64,000 nucleotides of DNA from Fodinicola acaciae (GTDB taxonomy: Bacteria; Actinomycetota; Actinomycetes; Mycobacteriales; HKI-0501). This document shows positions 26,150 to 34,858 of this stretch, one piece after another. Under the pieces are notes generated by a model. It was not told the DNA's origin. It ran no database searches and saw only the letters and a program-made list of their open reading frames with translations. Where the stretch lies: positions 1,240,001 through 1,304,000 of the forward strand of contig NZ_WOTN01000002.1 in assembly GCF_010993745.1 (NCBI RefSeq), in the 5' to 3' direction. Both the position numbers and the translations under genes were made by a program. How positions within the stretch are numbered: position 1 is the first letter of the stretch; every line of letters starts with the position of its first letter.

Positions 26150-27052
26150 TCAGCGCAGCGCTCCGGCCGTCATGCCGGCGGCGATGCGGCGCTGGAACAG
26201 GACGTAGACCACCAGCACCGGGATCATCGAGATCACCAGGCCGGCGAACAGGCCGCTGAAGTCACTGCGATAGCCGCGGCTGACCGTCAGGTTGGCCAGA
26301 CCCTGCGCGATCACGTACTTGCTGGGGTCGGTGGTGAGCACCAGCGGCAGCAGATACTGGTTCCACATGCCGAGGAAGTTGAAGATGCCGATGCTGATCA
26401 GGCCGGGTTTGGCCAGTGGCAACATGATCCGGAAGAAGGCACCCCAGTGCGTGCAGCCGTCCAGGAGCGCCGCCTCGACCAGAGACGCCGGCTGCGTACG
26501 GAAAAACGCGCAGAGGAAGAAAATCGAGAAGGACATCGACTGCGTCGCGTAGACCAGGATCAGGCCCTGGTAGGTGTTGAGCAGGCCGAGGTTCTTGACC
26601 ACGAAGAACAGCGGCACCAGGGCGAGGAAGACCGGAAACAGCATGCCGCCGACGAAGGTGTAGTAGACGATCCGGTTGCCGGGAAACTGAAAACGCGCCA
26701 GGACGTACGCGACCATCGACGACAGCAACAGCGTGAGGATGACGCCGCCGGCCACCACGATGACGCTGTTGAGGAAGTACGAGCCGATCTCGGCCTGGTT
26801 CCACGCGCGTACGAAGTTGTCGAAGCGCCACCGGCTCGGCAGCGTCCACGGACTGGTGAAGATCTCCGGGTCGGACTTGAAGGCGCTGACCACGCTCCAC
26901 AGCAGCGGCACCGTGACCATCACCGCCCAGACGATCAGAAATCCGTGCGAAGCCAGCGAAAAACCGCGTCCGGCGATGTCGGCGCGTTCGGTCGTACGCG
27001 GCTGCGCCGGCGGTTTGCGGGTCACCGGCCGGTCCTCGCGCAGAGTCGTCAT
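26150..27052 (-). CDS. ngcG: Carbohydrate ABC transporter permease, NgcG/MalG type
   Basis: Inner-membrane permease of 300 residues with six hydrophobic helices after a basic cytoplasmic N-terminus. The EAA loop is EAALLDGCTHWGAFFRIMLPLAKPG, which contacts the ATPase. Ten bases downstream of the sister permease gene, so they are co-transcribed. Identification as NgcG rests on the NgcE-like binding protein encoded divergently. No ATPase gene is present; such importers usually share the MsiK ATPase encoded elsewhere. Confidence 0.87.
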   Translation of the reverse strand: MTTLREDRPVTRKPPAQPRTTERADIAGRGFSLASHGFLIVWAVMVTVPLLWSVVSAFKSDPEIFTSPWTLPSRWRFDNFVRAWNQAEIGSYFLNSVIVVAGGVILTLLLSSMVAYVLARFQFPGNRIVYYTFVGGMLFPVFLALVPLFFVVKNLGLLNTYQGLILVYATQSMSFSIFFLCAFFRTQPASLVEAALLDGCTHWGAFFRIMLPLAKPGLISIGIFNFLGMWNQYLLPLVLTTDPSKYVIAQGLANLTVSRGYRSDFSGLFAGLVISMIPVLVVYVLFQRRIAAGMTAGALR

Positions 27053-27062
27053 GGCTGTCCTT

Positions 27063-27989
27063 TTAGTATTCGACCCGCTCGCGGCGGGAAAGCCGGAAGG
27101 CGACGATGGTCAGGACCAGGGTGAGCGCGAACATCGTCACGCCGATGGCCGACGCATAGCCAAACTTGCTGTAGGTGAAGGCGTTGTCGAACAGATACAA
27201 CGCGACCACGTTGGTGGCGTTGTCGGGGCCGCCGGGGCCGACCGTCAGGATCTGCACCAGAGCGAAGGTGTCCAGCGCACCGATCACCAGGTGCACGATC
27301 GCCACCTGCATGGCGTCCCAGATCAGCGGCAGCGTCAGATGCCAGAAGGTCTGCAGCCGGTTGGCGCCGTCCAGCAGCCCCGACTCGTACAGCTCACGCG
27401 GCACGGATCCCATCGCGGCGGTGAAAAGGACGACGTAGAAGCCGACGCTGCCCCACACCGACACGCCGAGCACCGCGGCCAGCGCGGTCTTGTCGTCGCC
27501 GAGCCAGACCTGCCGGAAGGCGTCCAGCCCGATCAGCGACAGGAATCCGTTCAGCAGCCCGTTTTTCGGCTCGTACACAAACTGCCAGAGCACCGCGATC
27601 ACGGTCACCGACAGCACGCACGGAAAGAAGTAGACGACCTGGTAGAACTTGCCGCCGGCGATGCCGCGTACGCCGGCCTTTCGCGGCCCGGTGCCACCGC
27701 TGCCGCCGAAGTTGATCATCGACGAGAAAAACAGCGCCAGCACGATCACGATGATCGGGATCGAAATCAGCAGGAACAGGTTGTTCTTCAGGGCGATCCA
27801 GAAGATCGGGTCCTGGAACAGTCGGACGAAGTTGGCCAGGCCGACGAAAGACGCGTTCGCGCTGAACCCCTGCCAGTCGGTCAGCGCGATGTAGAACGCC
27901 TGCAGATACGGCGAGATCACGAACACCAGATAGAGCACGAACGGCAGCAGCAGGAAGCTCAGGATGAACCGGTATTTGCCGTAGCGCAT
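27063..27989 (-). CDS. ngcF: Carbohydrate ABC transporter permease, NgcF/MalF type
   Basis: Permease of 308 residues with six helices. The EAA motif is ESGLLDGANRLQTFWHLTLPLIWD, and the end (GGPDNATNVVALYLFDNAFTYSKFGYASAIG) is typical of actinomycete oligosaccharide permeases. ATG 27989 follows GGAAGGAAG; the frame open beyond it to 28235 has no membrane-protein character. Partner of the NgcG-like permease. DasR-like half-sites and a palindrome lie upstream at 28081-28162. Confidence 0.87.
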   Translation of the reverse strand: MRYGKYRFILSFLLLPFVLYLVFVISPYLQAFYIALTDWQGFSANASFVGLANFVRLFQDPIFWIALKNNLFLLISIPIIVIVLALFFSSMINFGGSGGTGPRKAGVRGIAGGKFYQVVYFFPCVLSVTVIAVLWQFVYEPKNGLLNGFLSLIGLDAFRQVWLGDDKTALAAVLGVSVWGSVGFYVVLFTAAMGSVPRELYESGLLDGANRLQTFWHLTLPLIWDAMQVAIVHLVIGALDTFALVQILTVGPGGPDNATNVVALYLFDNAFTYSKFGYASAIGVTMFALTLVLTIVAFRLSRRERVEY

Positions 27990-28080
27990 CCGACCACTTC
28001 CTTCCGAACGTTCCTTCCGAACGATTGAGCGCATCAAAAGCCCTCGGCGGGTAGTGCCGCCACCAGACCCGGACATCCGA

Positions 28081-28090
28081 CTAGACCAGT
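28081..28090. promoter_or_regulatory. dre-like half-site upstream of permeases
   Basis: CTAGACCAGT, one complete arm of the GntR/HutC-family DasR consensus ACTGGTCTAGACCAGT; with flanking bases 12 of 16 positions match. It is 92 bases before the NgcF-like start, in the gap after GH172. Confidence 0.5.
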
Positions 28091-28149
28091 GATCTGCAAG
28101 CCTGGCCGACCGGCAGGCGTACGTCCAGCCGAAACAGCGGCGCGCGGGT

Positions 28150-28162
28150 AGACCGGTGGTCT
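28150..28162. promoter_or_regulatory. Palindrome AGACC-GGT-GGTCT
   Basis: Perfect 5-base-arm palindrome immediately after the GH172 stop, related to the TGGTCTAGACCA core in its outer arms (reversed order). It may be a weak operator or part of a terminator. Confidence 0.35.
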
Positions 28163-28165
28163 CAT

Positions 28166-29254
28166 TCAGTCGATCTCCAGGCCGGCCAGGCCAGGCAGCG
28201 GTGGATGCGGTGCGTGCGGCTCGGTCTGATACCACCAGGCGGTCGAGGCGATGTCGTCCTTCAGCGGCAGATAGCGCGGCTCACCGTTCCACTCCGGCCG
28301 CCAGCCGAGCGCCTGGATGGTCACCTCGATGCTCTCGGTGAACCGGATCGGGTCCGGCACGTGCCAGCGATACAGGCCGAAACGCTGTTGGTTGCGCATG
28401 AAACCGTCCGGCACGATGACCTGCGGCATGCCGAGGTAGGGGCCGGTGAACGCGCCGTAGGTGTTCTCCGGATGGACGAAGCCCCACGCGCCGCCGAAGT
28501 AGTCCTCCGTACCGGTGCCGCAGATCGTCGGCCATTGCTCGCCGTCGAGATGGAACTTCATCTCGCCTTCGCCCCACCAGCCGCGGCTGTGCGCCTCCCA
28601 GGCCAGGTAGGTGCCGACGTAATGGCCGCGACCGCGTACGCCGTCGAGCAGGGTGTGTAGCGCGCCGTCGACCGGGTCGCTGCGCCGCCATTGTGCGTGC
28701 AGATACGCGCAATCGTCCGGCACCTCGGTCAGCGCGTACGTGATCTGGTAGAAAAACCCGCGCGCCGGCTCCGGAGCGATGTTCTCCACGGTGATCCGTG
28801 CGTGCCGGCGAAACGGCATCTCCCAGTAGGAGTTGAAGCCGCCGGTGGGGTTTACCGCTACAGGGATTGACGTTACGCTGGCGTGTTCGCCCCAGCCGTT
28901 GCAGAAGAAGTCGCCGAGCGGCACCTCGATCGACGGGTTTTCCTCGCCGTCCCAGTGGAACCGCAGGATCAGGCTGCGCCAGAACTTCCGGTCCATGGTG
29001 ATCCAGATGTGCTGGATCGCACCGGGTCCGTCGATGTCGGCCAGCGTACGGACCGACTCGGCCGGGATGTCGACGCACGGCGAGATCTTCCAGCCACGGC
29101 CGAGGTCGCGGCCGGCCACCGCGCCGTTGCCCTCGGTCGCCATGCCGCCGGCGCCGGGTCTGCCGTCCGGGTTTTCCGCGCTGATCGACCGGGTACGCGC
29201 GTCGGACAGCCGGGACAGGTTGCCCAGGTGGACGCCAAGGCCGCTGAATGTCAT
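28166..29254 (-). CDS. GH172 (DUF2961) glycoside hydrolase
   Basis: Cytoplasmic-looking protein of 362 residues, no signal peptide, in the DUF2961 family now classed as GH172. Known members cleave alpha-fructofuranosides, difructose anhydride or arabinofuranosides. Hallmarks: RSISAENPDGRPGAGG near the N-terminus, IQHIWITMD, and WWGEGEMKFHLDGEQWPTICGTGTEDYFGGAWGF. Two Glu residues there (in GEG and in GTGTED) are 21 positions apart, the spacing I recall for the catalytic pair of the bifidobacterial enzyme. ATG 29254 has a GGGAG ribosome site at correct spacing. It precedes the permease genes, implying that the imported sugar is cleaved inside the cell. Confidence 0.88.
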   Translation of the reverse strand: MTFSGLGVHLGNLSRLSDARTRSISAENPDGRPGAGGMATEGNGAVAGRDLGRGWKISPCVDIPAESVRTLADIDGPGAIQHIWITMDRKFWRSLILRFHWDGEENPSIEVPLGDFFCNGWGEHASVTSIPVAVNPTGGFNSYWEMPFRRHARITVENIAPEPARGFFYQITYALTEVPDDCAYLHAQWRRSDPVDGALHTLLDGVRGRGHYVGTYLAWEAHSRGWWGEGEMKFHLDGEQWPTICGTGTEDYFGGAWGFVHPENTYGAFTGPYLGMPQVIVPDGFMRNQQRFGLYRWHVPDPIRFTESIEVTIQALGWRPEWNGEPRYLPLKDDIASTAWWYQTEPHAPHPPLPGLAGLEID

Positions 29255-29326
29255 GCACATCTCCCGCGAATCGTGGTCGGCTCGCGGCCAGTGAATCACG
29301 GCAAACCGCGGTCGTTGGCGATTGTG

Positions 29327-29336
29327 CTAGACCAGT
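29327..29336. promoter_or_regulatory. dre-like operator half-site in divergent promoter
   Basis: CTAGACCAGT with flanks that match the DasR consensus ACTGGTCTAGACCAGT at 13 of 16 positions. It lies 73 bases before the GH172 start. Confidence 0.55.
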
Positions 29337-29399
29337 GCGTCGATGTGCTTACGTTGAATGAGCTGTTCGTGCGCTCGGCCTGCGACGATGGTTGGCCTA

Positions 29400-29409
29400 A
29401 CTGGTCTAG
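29400..29409. promoter_or_regulatory. dre-like half-site near ngcE
   Basis: ACTGGTCTAG, the left arm of the same consensus in the opposite orientation to 29327-29336. The two half-sites face each other across 63 bases, between GH172 and the binding-protein gene. Confidence 0.5.
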
Positions 29410-29503
29410 CGGTGCGTTGACGGCTTTGGGTGCGCTCGGGCCGGCCGCTCGTATGCTGTCGCGATGTCGCGCGGGGTACTCTCCTGACTGGAAGGTCGTG
29501 AAA

Positions 29504-30928
29504 ATGAAGGTGTACGACGTCGGAGGGGTCACCGTCGATCGCCGCACTTTGCTGCGGTTGTTGACGATGGCCGGTGCCGGTGCGACCCTCGCCGGCTGTG
29601 CGCTCGGCGGTGGTGGCGGCGGCAACAAGCAGGCCGCCGCCGGTGAGAAGACCAGCCAGAACCCACTCGGCGTACCAGCCGACGCGCCGCTGGAATGGTT
29701 CGATTTCGACGGTGGTTATGGCACCGCGTGGCGTAACGTGCCCAAGAGCACCTACCATGGCCGTTTCCCCAAGGCCGCGCTGAACTTCCACGGATCGCAG
29801 AATCTGCAGCAGGTGCTGCAGCCGCGCTTCGTCCAGGGCACGCCGCCGGACCTGTGCGGCACCAACACGCTGGACGTCGGCGCGCTGGTCAGCCAGAACC
29901 AGCTGACCGAGCTTTCGCCGCTGATGAGCGCGCCGGCGTACGACACGCCAGGAAAGACCGTGCTGCAGAGTCTGTTGCCGTCGGCTTCTGGTTTTGGGCT
30001 GTATGATGGAAAACGCTTCGGTCAGTCGTTTATTTACGGCGTCACCGGCATCTGGTACAGCAAAACGCTGTTCGACCAGCACGGCTGGACGTATCCGAAG
30101 ACCTGGGACGAGATGATCTCGCTGTGCGGCAAAATCAAGGCCGCCGGCATCGCGCCGTGGACTTTCCAGGGAAAATATCCCGGCTATATTGGCAATGTCA
30201 TCATCGTGATGGCGCAGAAGGTGTCCGGCAACAAGCTGATGGTCGACGTCGACAACCTGGTGCCGAACATCTGGCGCGACCCCGGCATGATCGCCGGCGC
30301 GACCGCTGTGCAGGAGCTCATCTCCAAGAAACTCATCCTGGAAGGCTCGGCCGGCCTCACGCACACGCAGTCGCAGACATACTGGGCGCAGCGCAAGGCC
30401 GCGTTCATCCCCTGTGGCTCCTGGCTGGAAAACGAACTCGGCGCGATCGCGCCGAAGGACCTCGGCATGACCGTGGCTCCGACGCCGAGCCTGTCCGCCA
30501 GCGACAAACTGCCGTTCGAGACCATCCAGGTCAACGCCGGCACCGACTACATCGTGCCGGCGCAGGCGAAAAACCCGCTCGGTGCGATGGAGCTGCTGCG
30601 TATCATGCTGTCGAAGAAGGTCGCGACATATTTTTCCCAGCAAACCAAGGAACAGGTCGTCGTCGCCGAGTATGCTGACAACCTCAACCTGTCGAGCGCC
30701 TTCAAATCGCGTACCGATGTGCTGAACAAGGCCGGCACCAACATCCTGCGGTCCTTCCGCTATACCGAGTGGTATCCAAAAATGGCGAAGGACATCGACA
30801 ACGCCACGGCCTCACTGATGAACGGTGAGCTGACGCCCGACGCATGGAGCAAGCGGTGCCAGGCGGCGGCGGACGCGACCGCCAAGGACAGCAGCGTCAA
30901 GAAATACAGGCGGGACCCGTCGTCCTAG
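29504..30928 (+). CDS. ngcE: NgcE-like N-acetylglucosamine/chitobiose-type sugar-binding lipoprotein
   Basis: Exported substrate-binding protein of 474 residues. The N-terminus has VDRRTLLRLLTMAGAGATLAGC, a twin-arginine plus lipobox. The mature part follows the NgcE family closely: LQPRFVQGTPPDLCGTNTLDVGALV, GVTGIWYSKTLFDQHGWTYPKTWDEM, IAPWTFQGKYPGY and FIPCGSWLENEL. NgcE binds GlcNAc and chitobiose in Streptomyces. Here the gene is divergent from GH172 and the permeases rather than leading them, so the ligand may differ. ATG 29504 has a GGAAGG site; a longer upstream frame lacks any signal. A hairpin terminator follows. Confidence 0.88.
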   Translation: MKVYDVGGVTVDRRTLLRLLTMAGAGATLAGCALGGGGGGNKQAAAGEKTSQNPLGVPADAPLEWFDFDGGYGTAWRNVPKSTYHGRFPKAALNFHGSQNLQQVLQPRFVQGTPPDLCGTNTLDVGALVSQNQLTELSPLMSAPAYDTPGKTVLQSLLPSASGFGLYDGKRFGQSFIYGVTGIWYSKTLFDQHGWTYPKTWDEMISLCGKIKAAGIAPWTFQGKYPGYIGNVIIVMAQKVSGNKLMVDVDNLVPNIWRDPGMIAGATAVQELISKKLILEGSAGLTHTQSQTYWAQRKAAFIPCGSWLENELGAIAPKDLGMTVAPTPSLSASDKLPFETIQVNAGTDYIVPAQAKNPLGAMELLRIMLSKKVATYFSQQTKEQVVVAEYADNLNLSSAFKSRTDVLNKAGTNILRSFRYTEWYPKMAKDIDNATASLMNGELTPDAWSKRCQAAADATAKDSSVKKYRRDPSS

Positions 30929-31002
30929 GGTTCAGGCCGCCTCACCTGCATTGTCGGCCACATGAGCCACACCAGCACCATTCCGGCCATCGCTGGATGT
31001 TC

Positions 31003-31047
31003 GCAAGGCCCCCTTACGTGCGCCAGACGCACGCAAGGGGGCCTTGC
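31003..31047 (+). terminator. Strong hairpin after ngcE-like gene
   Basis: Arms of 20 bases (31003-31022 and 31028-31047) with one mismatch and a 5-base loop; the outer part is GCAAGGCCCCCTT paired with AAGGGGGCCTTGC. It is 75 bases after the stop codon at 30928. No T-run. Probably the transcript end. Confidence 0.75.
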
Positions 31048-31198
31048 TACCAAATCACAAACCGGCAACGCGAACATTTAGCGCTATAGCAAAAATCGTC
31101 GGCATTCACACCGACGGGTTGCTCCCAAAACGCGACCTGGCAAGCCTGCAGTCACCTCACCACCGCACCAACTTAGATGTCCCGCATTTCGTACGTGG

Positions 31199-31730
31199 TG
31201 TGGACCAGGAGTGTGGCTGGGGCGCCGGAGGTGCCGTGGCGTCCCGCTCTGTGGCGAGAAGGTCCATTATGTGGGACGCGAAGGCACATGGAGCGCTAAA
31301 TGTCCGGCTTGAGAGGTTCGTAGATGGCATGAATGTCGAGTTACTTGCGGTGGACGCAAGAAACAAGGCTTTCACGCCGCCGCGATCATCAGAGGCTGTG
31401 ACCGGTGTGACTGCTGAGGCTGACAATGCTGGTGTGACTGCTGGGCTGTACCAAATGTTCGTTTTGATGTCTTGCTTAACAAGTATTACGCAGCCGAGCC
31501 GCCTCACCTGCATTGCCAGCCACAGTAGCCACATCAGCACCCCGGACGCTGTGATGGCGTCCAGACCGACGGGTTGCTTCCCATACGTGACCGAGCAAGC
31601 CCAGAAAACCCAGCCCCGCCCACAACCGCCGCCCGCATCCCCCATGCACACCGATTGGCATCCACGCGGCCCCTCCCTTGAGGTCGCCCTCCGCGCAGGA
31701 GCGCCCGCCGCGCAGGCGAAAAACCCACCG
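31199..31730. repeat. Dispersed intergenic repeat, copy B
   Basis: The most complete copy, inside the 1-kb gene-free gap 30929-31948. It has all blocks: GTGGACCAGGAGTGTGGC, TGGCGAGAAGGTCCA, GAGCGCTAAATGTCC, AATGTCGAGTTACTTGCG, GACGCAAGAAACAAGG, TTTTGATGTCTTG, AACAAGTATTACGCAG and a tail beginning GAGCAAGCCCAGAAAACCC and ending GCGCAGGCGAAAAAC. The inverse of GCGCTAAATGTTCG also occurs at 31068-31080. Frames crossing it on the minus strand (31157-31831) are judged spurious. Confidence 0.88.
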
Positions 31731-31948
31731 CCCACCCAACGCAACAACCAAGAGACGCAACCACCTCCCAAACGCAACAAGCGGAAAACGTAACCACTTC
31801 CCCCATGCAACAAGCAGAAAGCCCCAATCACCTCACCACCGCACCAACCGGAAACCCAATCACCTCATCAATTCACTAACCCACTCTCAGTCACAACATT
31901 GGAGCCACGGCACCCCGCGTATCCACGCAAGGTGCCGCACCCACACTC

Positions 31949-33148
31949 TCACCCGCACGTACTCCTCGCTGCCAGCCCCGCAAACCTCTGCCCTATCCAC
32001 AACAAGGAATTCGGAATAGTCGAAAACAGGTTCACGACGTGCTCGGGCACCGGGTAGTCCTGATACTGCACCGTCGCACCTTTCGCGCACCAGCTCCGGT
32101 ATGTCGCAATGTTGTACTCGGGCCGGATCAGCTCATCCAACGGCGACTGCTGGAAAAGCACCGGCGCCTTCGGCGCGGCTGTTCCGGTGCTGTTGTCGCG
32201 GAAAAGCGGCTGCGTACGCGGATCGTTCACGATGTCGACATCCGTGTACGTCGACACCTTCTGAAAGGCGTTGGAGGCGACCAGTTCCACCAGGCACTGC
32301 TTGCCGATCCGCGATTCGAGCTGCTTCCCCTTGTCGTTGAACAGCGGATTCACCTCGGGATACTGCCGGGCCTGCCCAACCAGCGCGCCGAGGACGAAAC
32401 CGGAGGCGAAGCCGCCGTCGGTGCCCTGCAGGGTTTTCTTGAGGTCGCCGGGAAAATCGCCGACGGCCCAGCCTTTGACGTTGAGCTCGGGCGCGTACGA
32501 CCCTTCCAGCTCGGCGGCCCAGGCGCTGGCCTGACCGCCACCGGAATATCCCCAGCCGGCGACCGGTGTGCCGGCGCCGAGGCCGGCCTCTGGCAGGCTC
32601 AGCGCGGCGCGGATGCCGTCGAGGGTGGCGTGGCCGGCCATCGGGCCGACCGTGAACATCATTCTGGGGCCTTCGAAATCGGTGATCACCGCGGCCCAGC
32701 CGTAGGACAGTGGCGTCCAGATGCCGGTGGAGTCCAGCTCGGTGCTGGTGCGCAGTTGGTATGACGGATTGCACGAAGTGCCGAGGCTGTCGATGGCGAC
32801 CTGATACGACAGCAGCGGCCGCCGGCCGGGATACGGCGTCAGTGGCACGACGACGGTGCTGACCGTGGCGGTCGGCGCGCCGATGCCGTCGTTGGTGCGG
32901 ACCAGCACCTGATAGACGCGCGCCGGCACCGGGATGCCGTACGTGCTCGCCTGCACCTCGCGTTTGCGCAGGATGGCGCCGGGCGCGCTGTTCTGGTAAC
33001 CGGCCGGTGGCTGATAGAACGGGTCCTGGTCCGGTGGCAGGACCGCCGCCGACGCAGGTGCTGTGCTGGCTAACGTGGCTCCGATCGTGAGCAGGCTCAG
33101 CGTTGTGGCGAGCACGAGAGCAAACGCGCGCCACCGGCGTCCGGACAT
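31949..33148 (-). CDS. Secreted lipase (LIP family)
   Basis: Exported alpha/beta-hydrolase of 399 residues. A signal peptide covers residues 1-34 (ALVLATTLSLLTIGATLASTAPASA). The mature protein starts DQDPFYQPP and has the LIP-family (PF03583) nucleophile elbow GWGYSGGG, the Asp region FQQSPLDELIRPEYN and the His region YPVPEHV. This family hydrolyses triacylglycerols or other esters outside the cell. ATG 33148 has a GGGAGG site. Divergent from a TetR regulator with two palindromes between them, which implies regulation by that repressor. Confidence 0.88.
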   Translation of the reverse strand: MSGRRWRAFALVLATTLSLLTIGATLASTAPASAAVLPPDQDPFYQPPAGYQNSAPGAILRKREVQASTYGIPVPARVYQVLVRTNDGIGAPTATVSTVVVPLTPYPGRRPLLSYQVAIDSLGTSCNPSYQLRTSTELDSTGIWTPLSYGWAAVITDFEGPRMMFTVGPMAGHATLDGIRAALSLPEAGLGAGTPVAGWGYSGGGQASAWAAELEGSYAPELNVKGWAVGDFPGDLKKTLQGTDGGFASGFVLGALVGQARQYPEVNPLFNDKGKQLESRIGKQCLVELVASNAFQKVSTYTDVDIVNDPRTQPLFRDNSTGTAAPKAPVLFQQSPLDELIRPEYNIATYRSWCAKGATVQYQDYPVPEHVVNLFSTIPNSLLWIGQRFAGLAARSTCG

Positions 33149-33174
33149 GGGACCTCCCGGGAAGGAGCGGTAGA

Positions 33175-33192
33175 GTAATACATCTGTATTAC
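33175..33192. promoter_or_regulatory. TetR-type operator 1
   Basis: GTAATACA-TC-TGTATTAC, perfect inverted repeat with 8-base arms, 27 bases before the lipase start. Very AT-rich compared with its surroundings, consistent with an overlapping promoter. Confidence 0.7.
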
Positions 33193-33199
33193 TATTGAG

Positions 33200-33215
33200 T
33201 GATACAGGAGTATCA
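33200..33215. promoter_or_regulatory. TetR-type operator 2
   Basis: TGATAC-AGGA-GTATCA, perfect 6-base-arm palindrome related to the site at 33175-33192 and 22 bases before the TetR gene. Two sites allow joint control of the divergent pair. Confidence 0.65.
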
Positions 33216-33237
33216 ATCACGGTTCGGGGATGTGTCA

Positions 33238-33876
33238 ATGGCCGGTCGCGTACGAGGTGCTCAGCAGGAACGCAGTCGGGAGCGTCGCGAGGCGCTGTTG
33301 CGTGCCGCGATCGAGCTGATCGCCGAGGGTGGCACGCGGTCGGTGACGCACCGCGCGGTGTCGGCGCGCGCAGGCCTGCCGCCGGCCTCCGCCGGCTATT
33401 ACTTCACCACCAGCCAGGAGCTCATCGAGCAGGCCTTGCGGTTTCACGTGCGAGAATGGTCGGCCTCGCTGTCCGCGGTCATCGATGGCGCGGCCAAGAG
33501 CGCCACGTCCGTCCGGCAGTTTGGCGAGCGGCTGGTACGCGCGTTGATCGCCGGCGAGCAGGGCGTGAGCGTCGCCGTCTACGAGGTTTATCTGGAAGCG
33601 GCGCGAAATCCGGCGCTGCGCGAGGTCGTCCAGGAGTCGATGGCGGCCTTCGAGGAGGTCGCCGCCGGCCACCTGAGCCGGCTCGGTGCGCGCGATCCGC
33701 GTGGCGCGGCCAAGTCCTTCGTCGCGATCGTGGACGGTTTTGCCTTGCACCGGCTGGCGAATCCACTGCCGCACGAGGAGCACGTCGAGGCGCTGCTGGT
33801 GACGATGTCCGGCATGCTGCTGGCGCACCGCCTCGATCGCGACGAGCTCTTTCGCCGCATCGACGAGGTCAGGTGA
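33238..33876 (+). CDS. TetR family transcriptional regulator
   Basis: Regulator of 212 residues. The N-terminal helix-turn-helix is RREALLRAAIELIAEGGTRSVTHRAVSARAGLPPASAGYYFTTSQELIEQAL (about 12-63), a TetR_N with GYYFTTSQEL in place of the usual YYHFxSKEEL. The rest is a helical ligand and dimer domain. ATG 33238 is used; an in-frame start at 33199 would run through the second palindrome. Probably represses itself and the divergent lipase. Convergent overlap of 8 bases with the LacI gene. Confidence 0.9.
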   Translation: MAGRVRGAQQERSRERREALLRAAIELIAEGGTRSVTHRAVSARAGLPPASAGYYFTTSQELIEQALRFHVREWSASLSAVIDGAAKSATSVRQFGERLVRALIAGEQGVSVAVYEVYLEAARNPALREVVQESMAAFEEVAAGHLSRLGARDPRGAAKSFVAIVDGFALHRLANPLPHEEHVEALLVTMSGMLLAHRLDRDELFRRIDEVR

Positions 33877-34858
33877 TGATCTCGGTCGGGATCACGACGC
33901 GGCGCGGCGGCATGTCATGGTCGGCGTCGGCGCGGCCGAGCCGGTCCATCAACAGCTCGGCCGCGCGCCGGCCGATCTCGTCGGCGTCGTAGCCGACGAC
34001 GGTGACCGGCAGCAGGTCGGCGAGCTCGAAGTCGTCGAAGCCGGCGACCGCCGGACCGCCGTCGAAGGCGCCGGTGCGCAGATGGATCGCGCGCAACGCG
34101 CCGAGCGTGTTTCGGTTGTTGGCGCAGAAAAACGCCGTCGGCGGATCGTCGAGTGCCAGCAGCTCCGCGGCCGCTGCCTCGGCCTCGGCAGTCTCGCGCT
34201 GACCACGGCGTACGAGCCGGTCGTCCAGCCCGACACCGGATTCCTCCAGTGCCACACAAAAACCGCGAAACCGCTCCGCGCCGGTGTAGACCGCCGGGGG
34301 ATTGCCGAGAAAAGCGATCCGCCGGTGGCCCGCGGCGGCCAGTTTCGCGGTGGCCGCTCGCGCACCGCCGAAGTCGTCGACGAGTACGCAGTCGGTGCTG
34401 ATGCCGATCGGCGGTCGCGCGGCCAGCACGACCGGCACGCCACCGAGCGCCTCCGCGGTGAGATGCGAATGATCCGAACCCGCCGGCACGACGATCACGC
34501 CATCGACCTGGCGACCGACCAGGTCGGCGATCATCTCGCGCTCAGAGCGTGGATCCTCACCGGTGTTTCCCAGCACCACACGCAAACTGTGGCGCGCGGC
34601 GACCGCCTCGACCCCGAGCGCCAGCCGCGAATAGAACGGGTTGCCCAGGTTGGTGACCACCAGGCCGAGCAGTCCGGTCGAGCCGCCGACGCGCAGGTTT
34701 CTGGCCAGCTCGTTGCGCCGATATCCGAGCTTCTGCGCGGCTTCCCGGACGCGCGTACGCGTCTCCGCGCTGACTTTGGCGTCGCCGCGCATCACGCGCG
34801 ACACGGTCATCGGGCTCACGCCGGCCAGCGCGGCCACGTCACGGATCGTCGTCGGCAT
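33869..34858 (-). CDS. LacI family regulator of mannoside locus
   Basis: Regulator of 329 residues. LacI helix-turn-helix and hinge: TTIRDVAALAGVSPMTVSRVMRGDAKVSAETRTRVREAAQKLGYRRNELARNLRVG. The ligand domain is of periplasmic-binding type (GLLGLVVTNLGNPFYSRLALGVE, QVDGVIVVPAG, RIAFLGNPPAVYTGAERFRGF). ATG 34858 shares one base with the stop of the ROK kinase gene, so the three genes PMI, ROK and LacI form one leftward operon, with the regulator made last. It probably controls the divergent importer too. A sugar or sugar phosphate of mannose metabolism is the likely inducer. Confidence 0.92.
   Translation of the reverse strand: MPTTIRDVAALAGVSPMTVSRVMRGDAKVSAETRTRVREAAQKLGYRRNELARNLRVGGSTGLLGLVVTNLGNPFYSRLALGVEAVAARHSLRVVLGNTGEDPRSEREMIADLVGRQVDGVIVVPAGSDHSHLTAEALGGVPVVLAARPPIGISTDCVLVDDFGGARAATAKLAAAGHRRIAFLGNPPAVYTGAERFRGFCVALEESGVGLDDRLVRRGQRETAEAEAAAAELLALDDPPTAFFCANNRNTLGALRAIHLRTGAFDGGPAVAGFDDFELADLLPVTVVGYDADEIGRRAAELLMDRLGRADADHDMPPRRVVIPTEIIT

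Noticed and set aside
31157-31831. Minus-strand reading frames through dispersed repeat copy B, with similar frames at 47383-47628
   Set aside because: The translations are Gly/Arg/Cys-rich, the frame is not kept between copies, and no ribosome site precedes them; more likely non-coding repeat.
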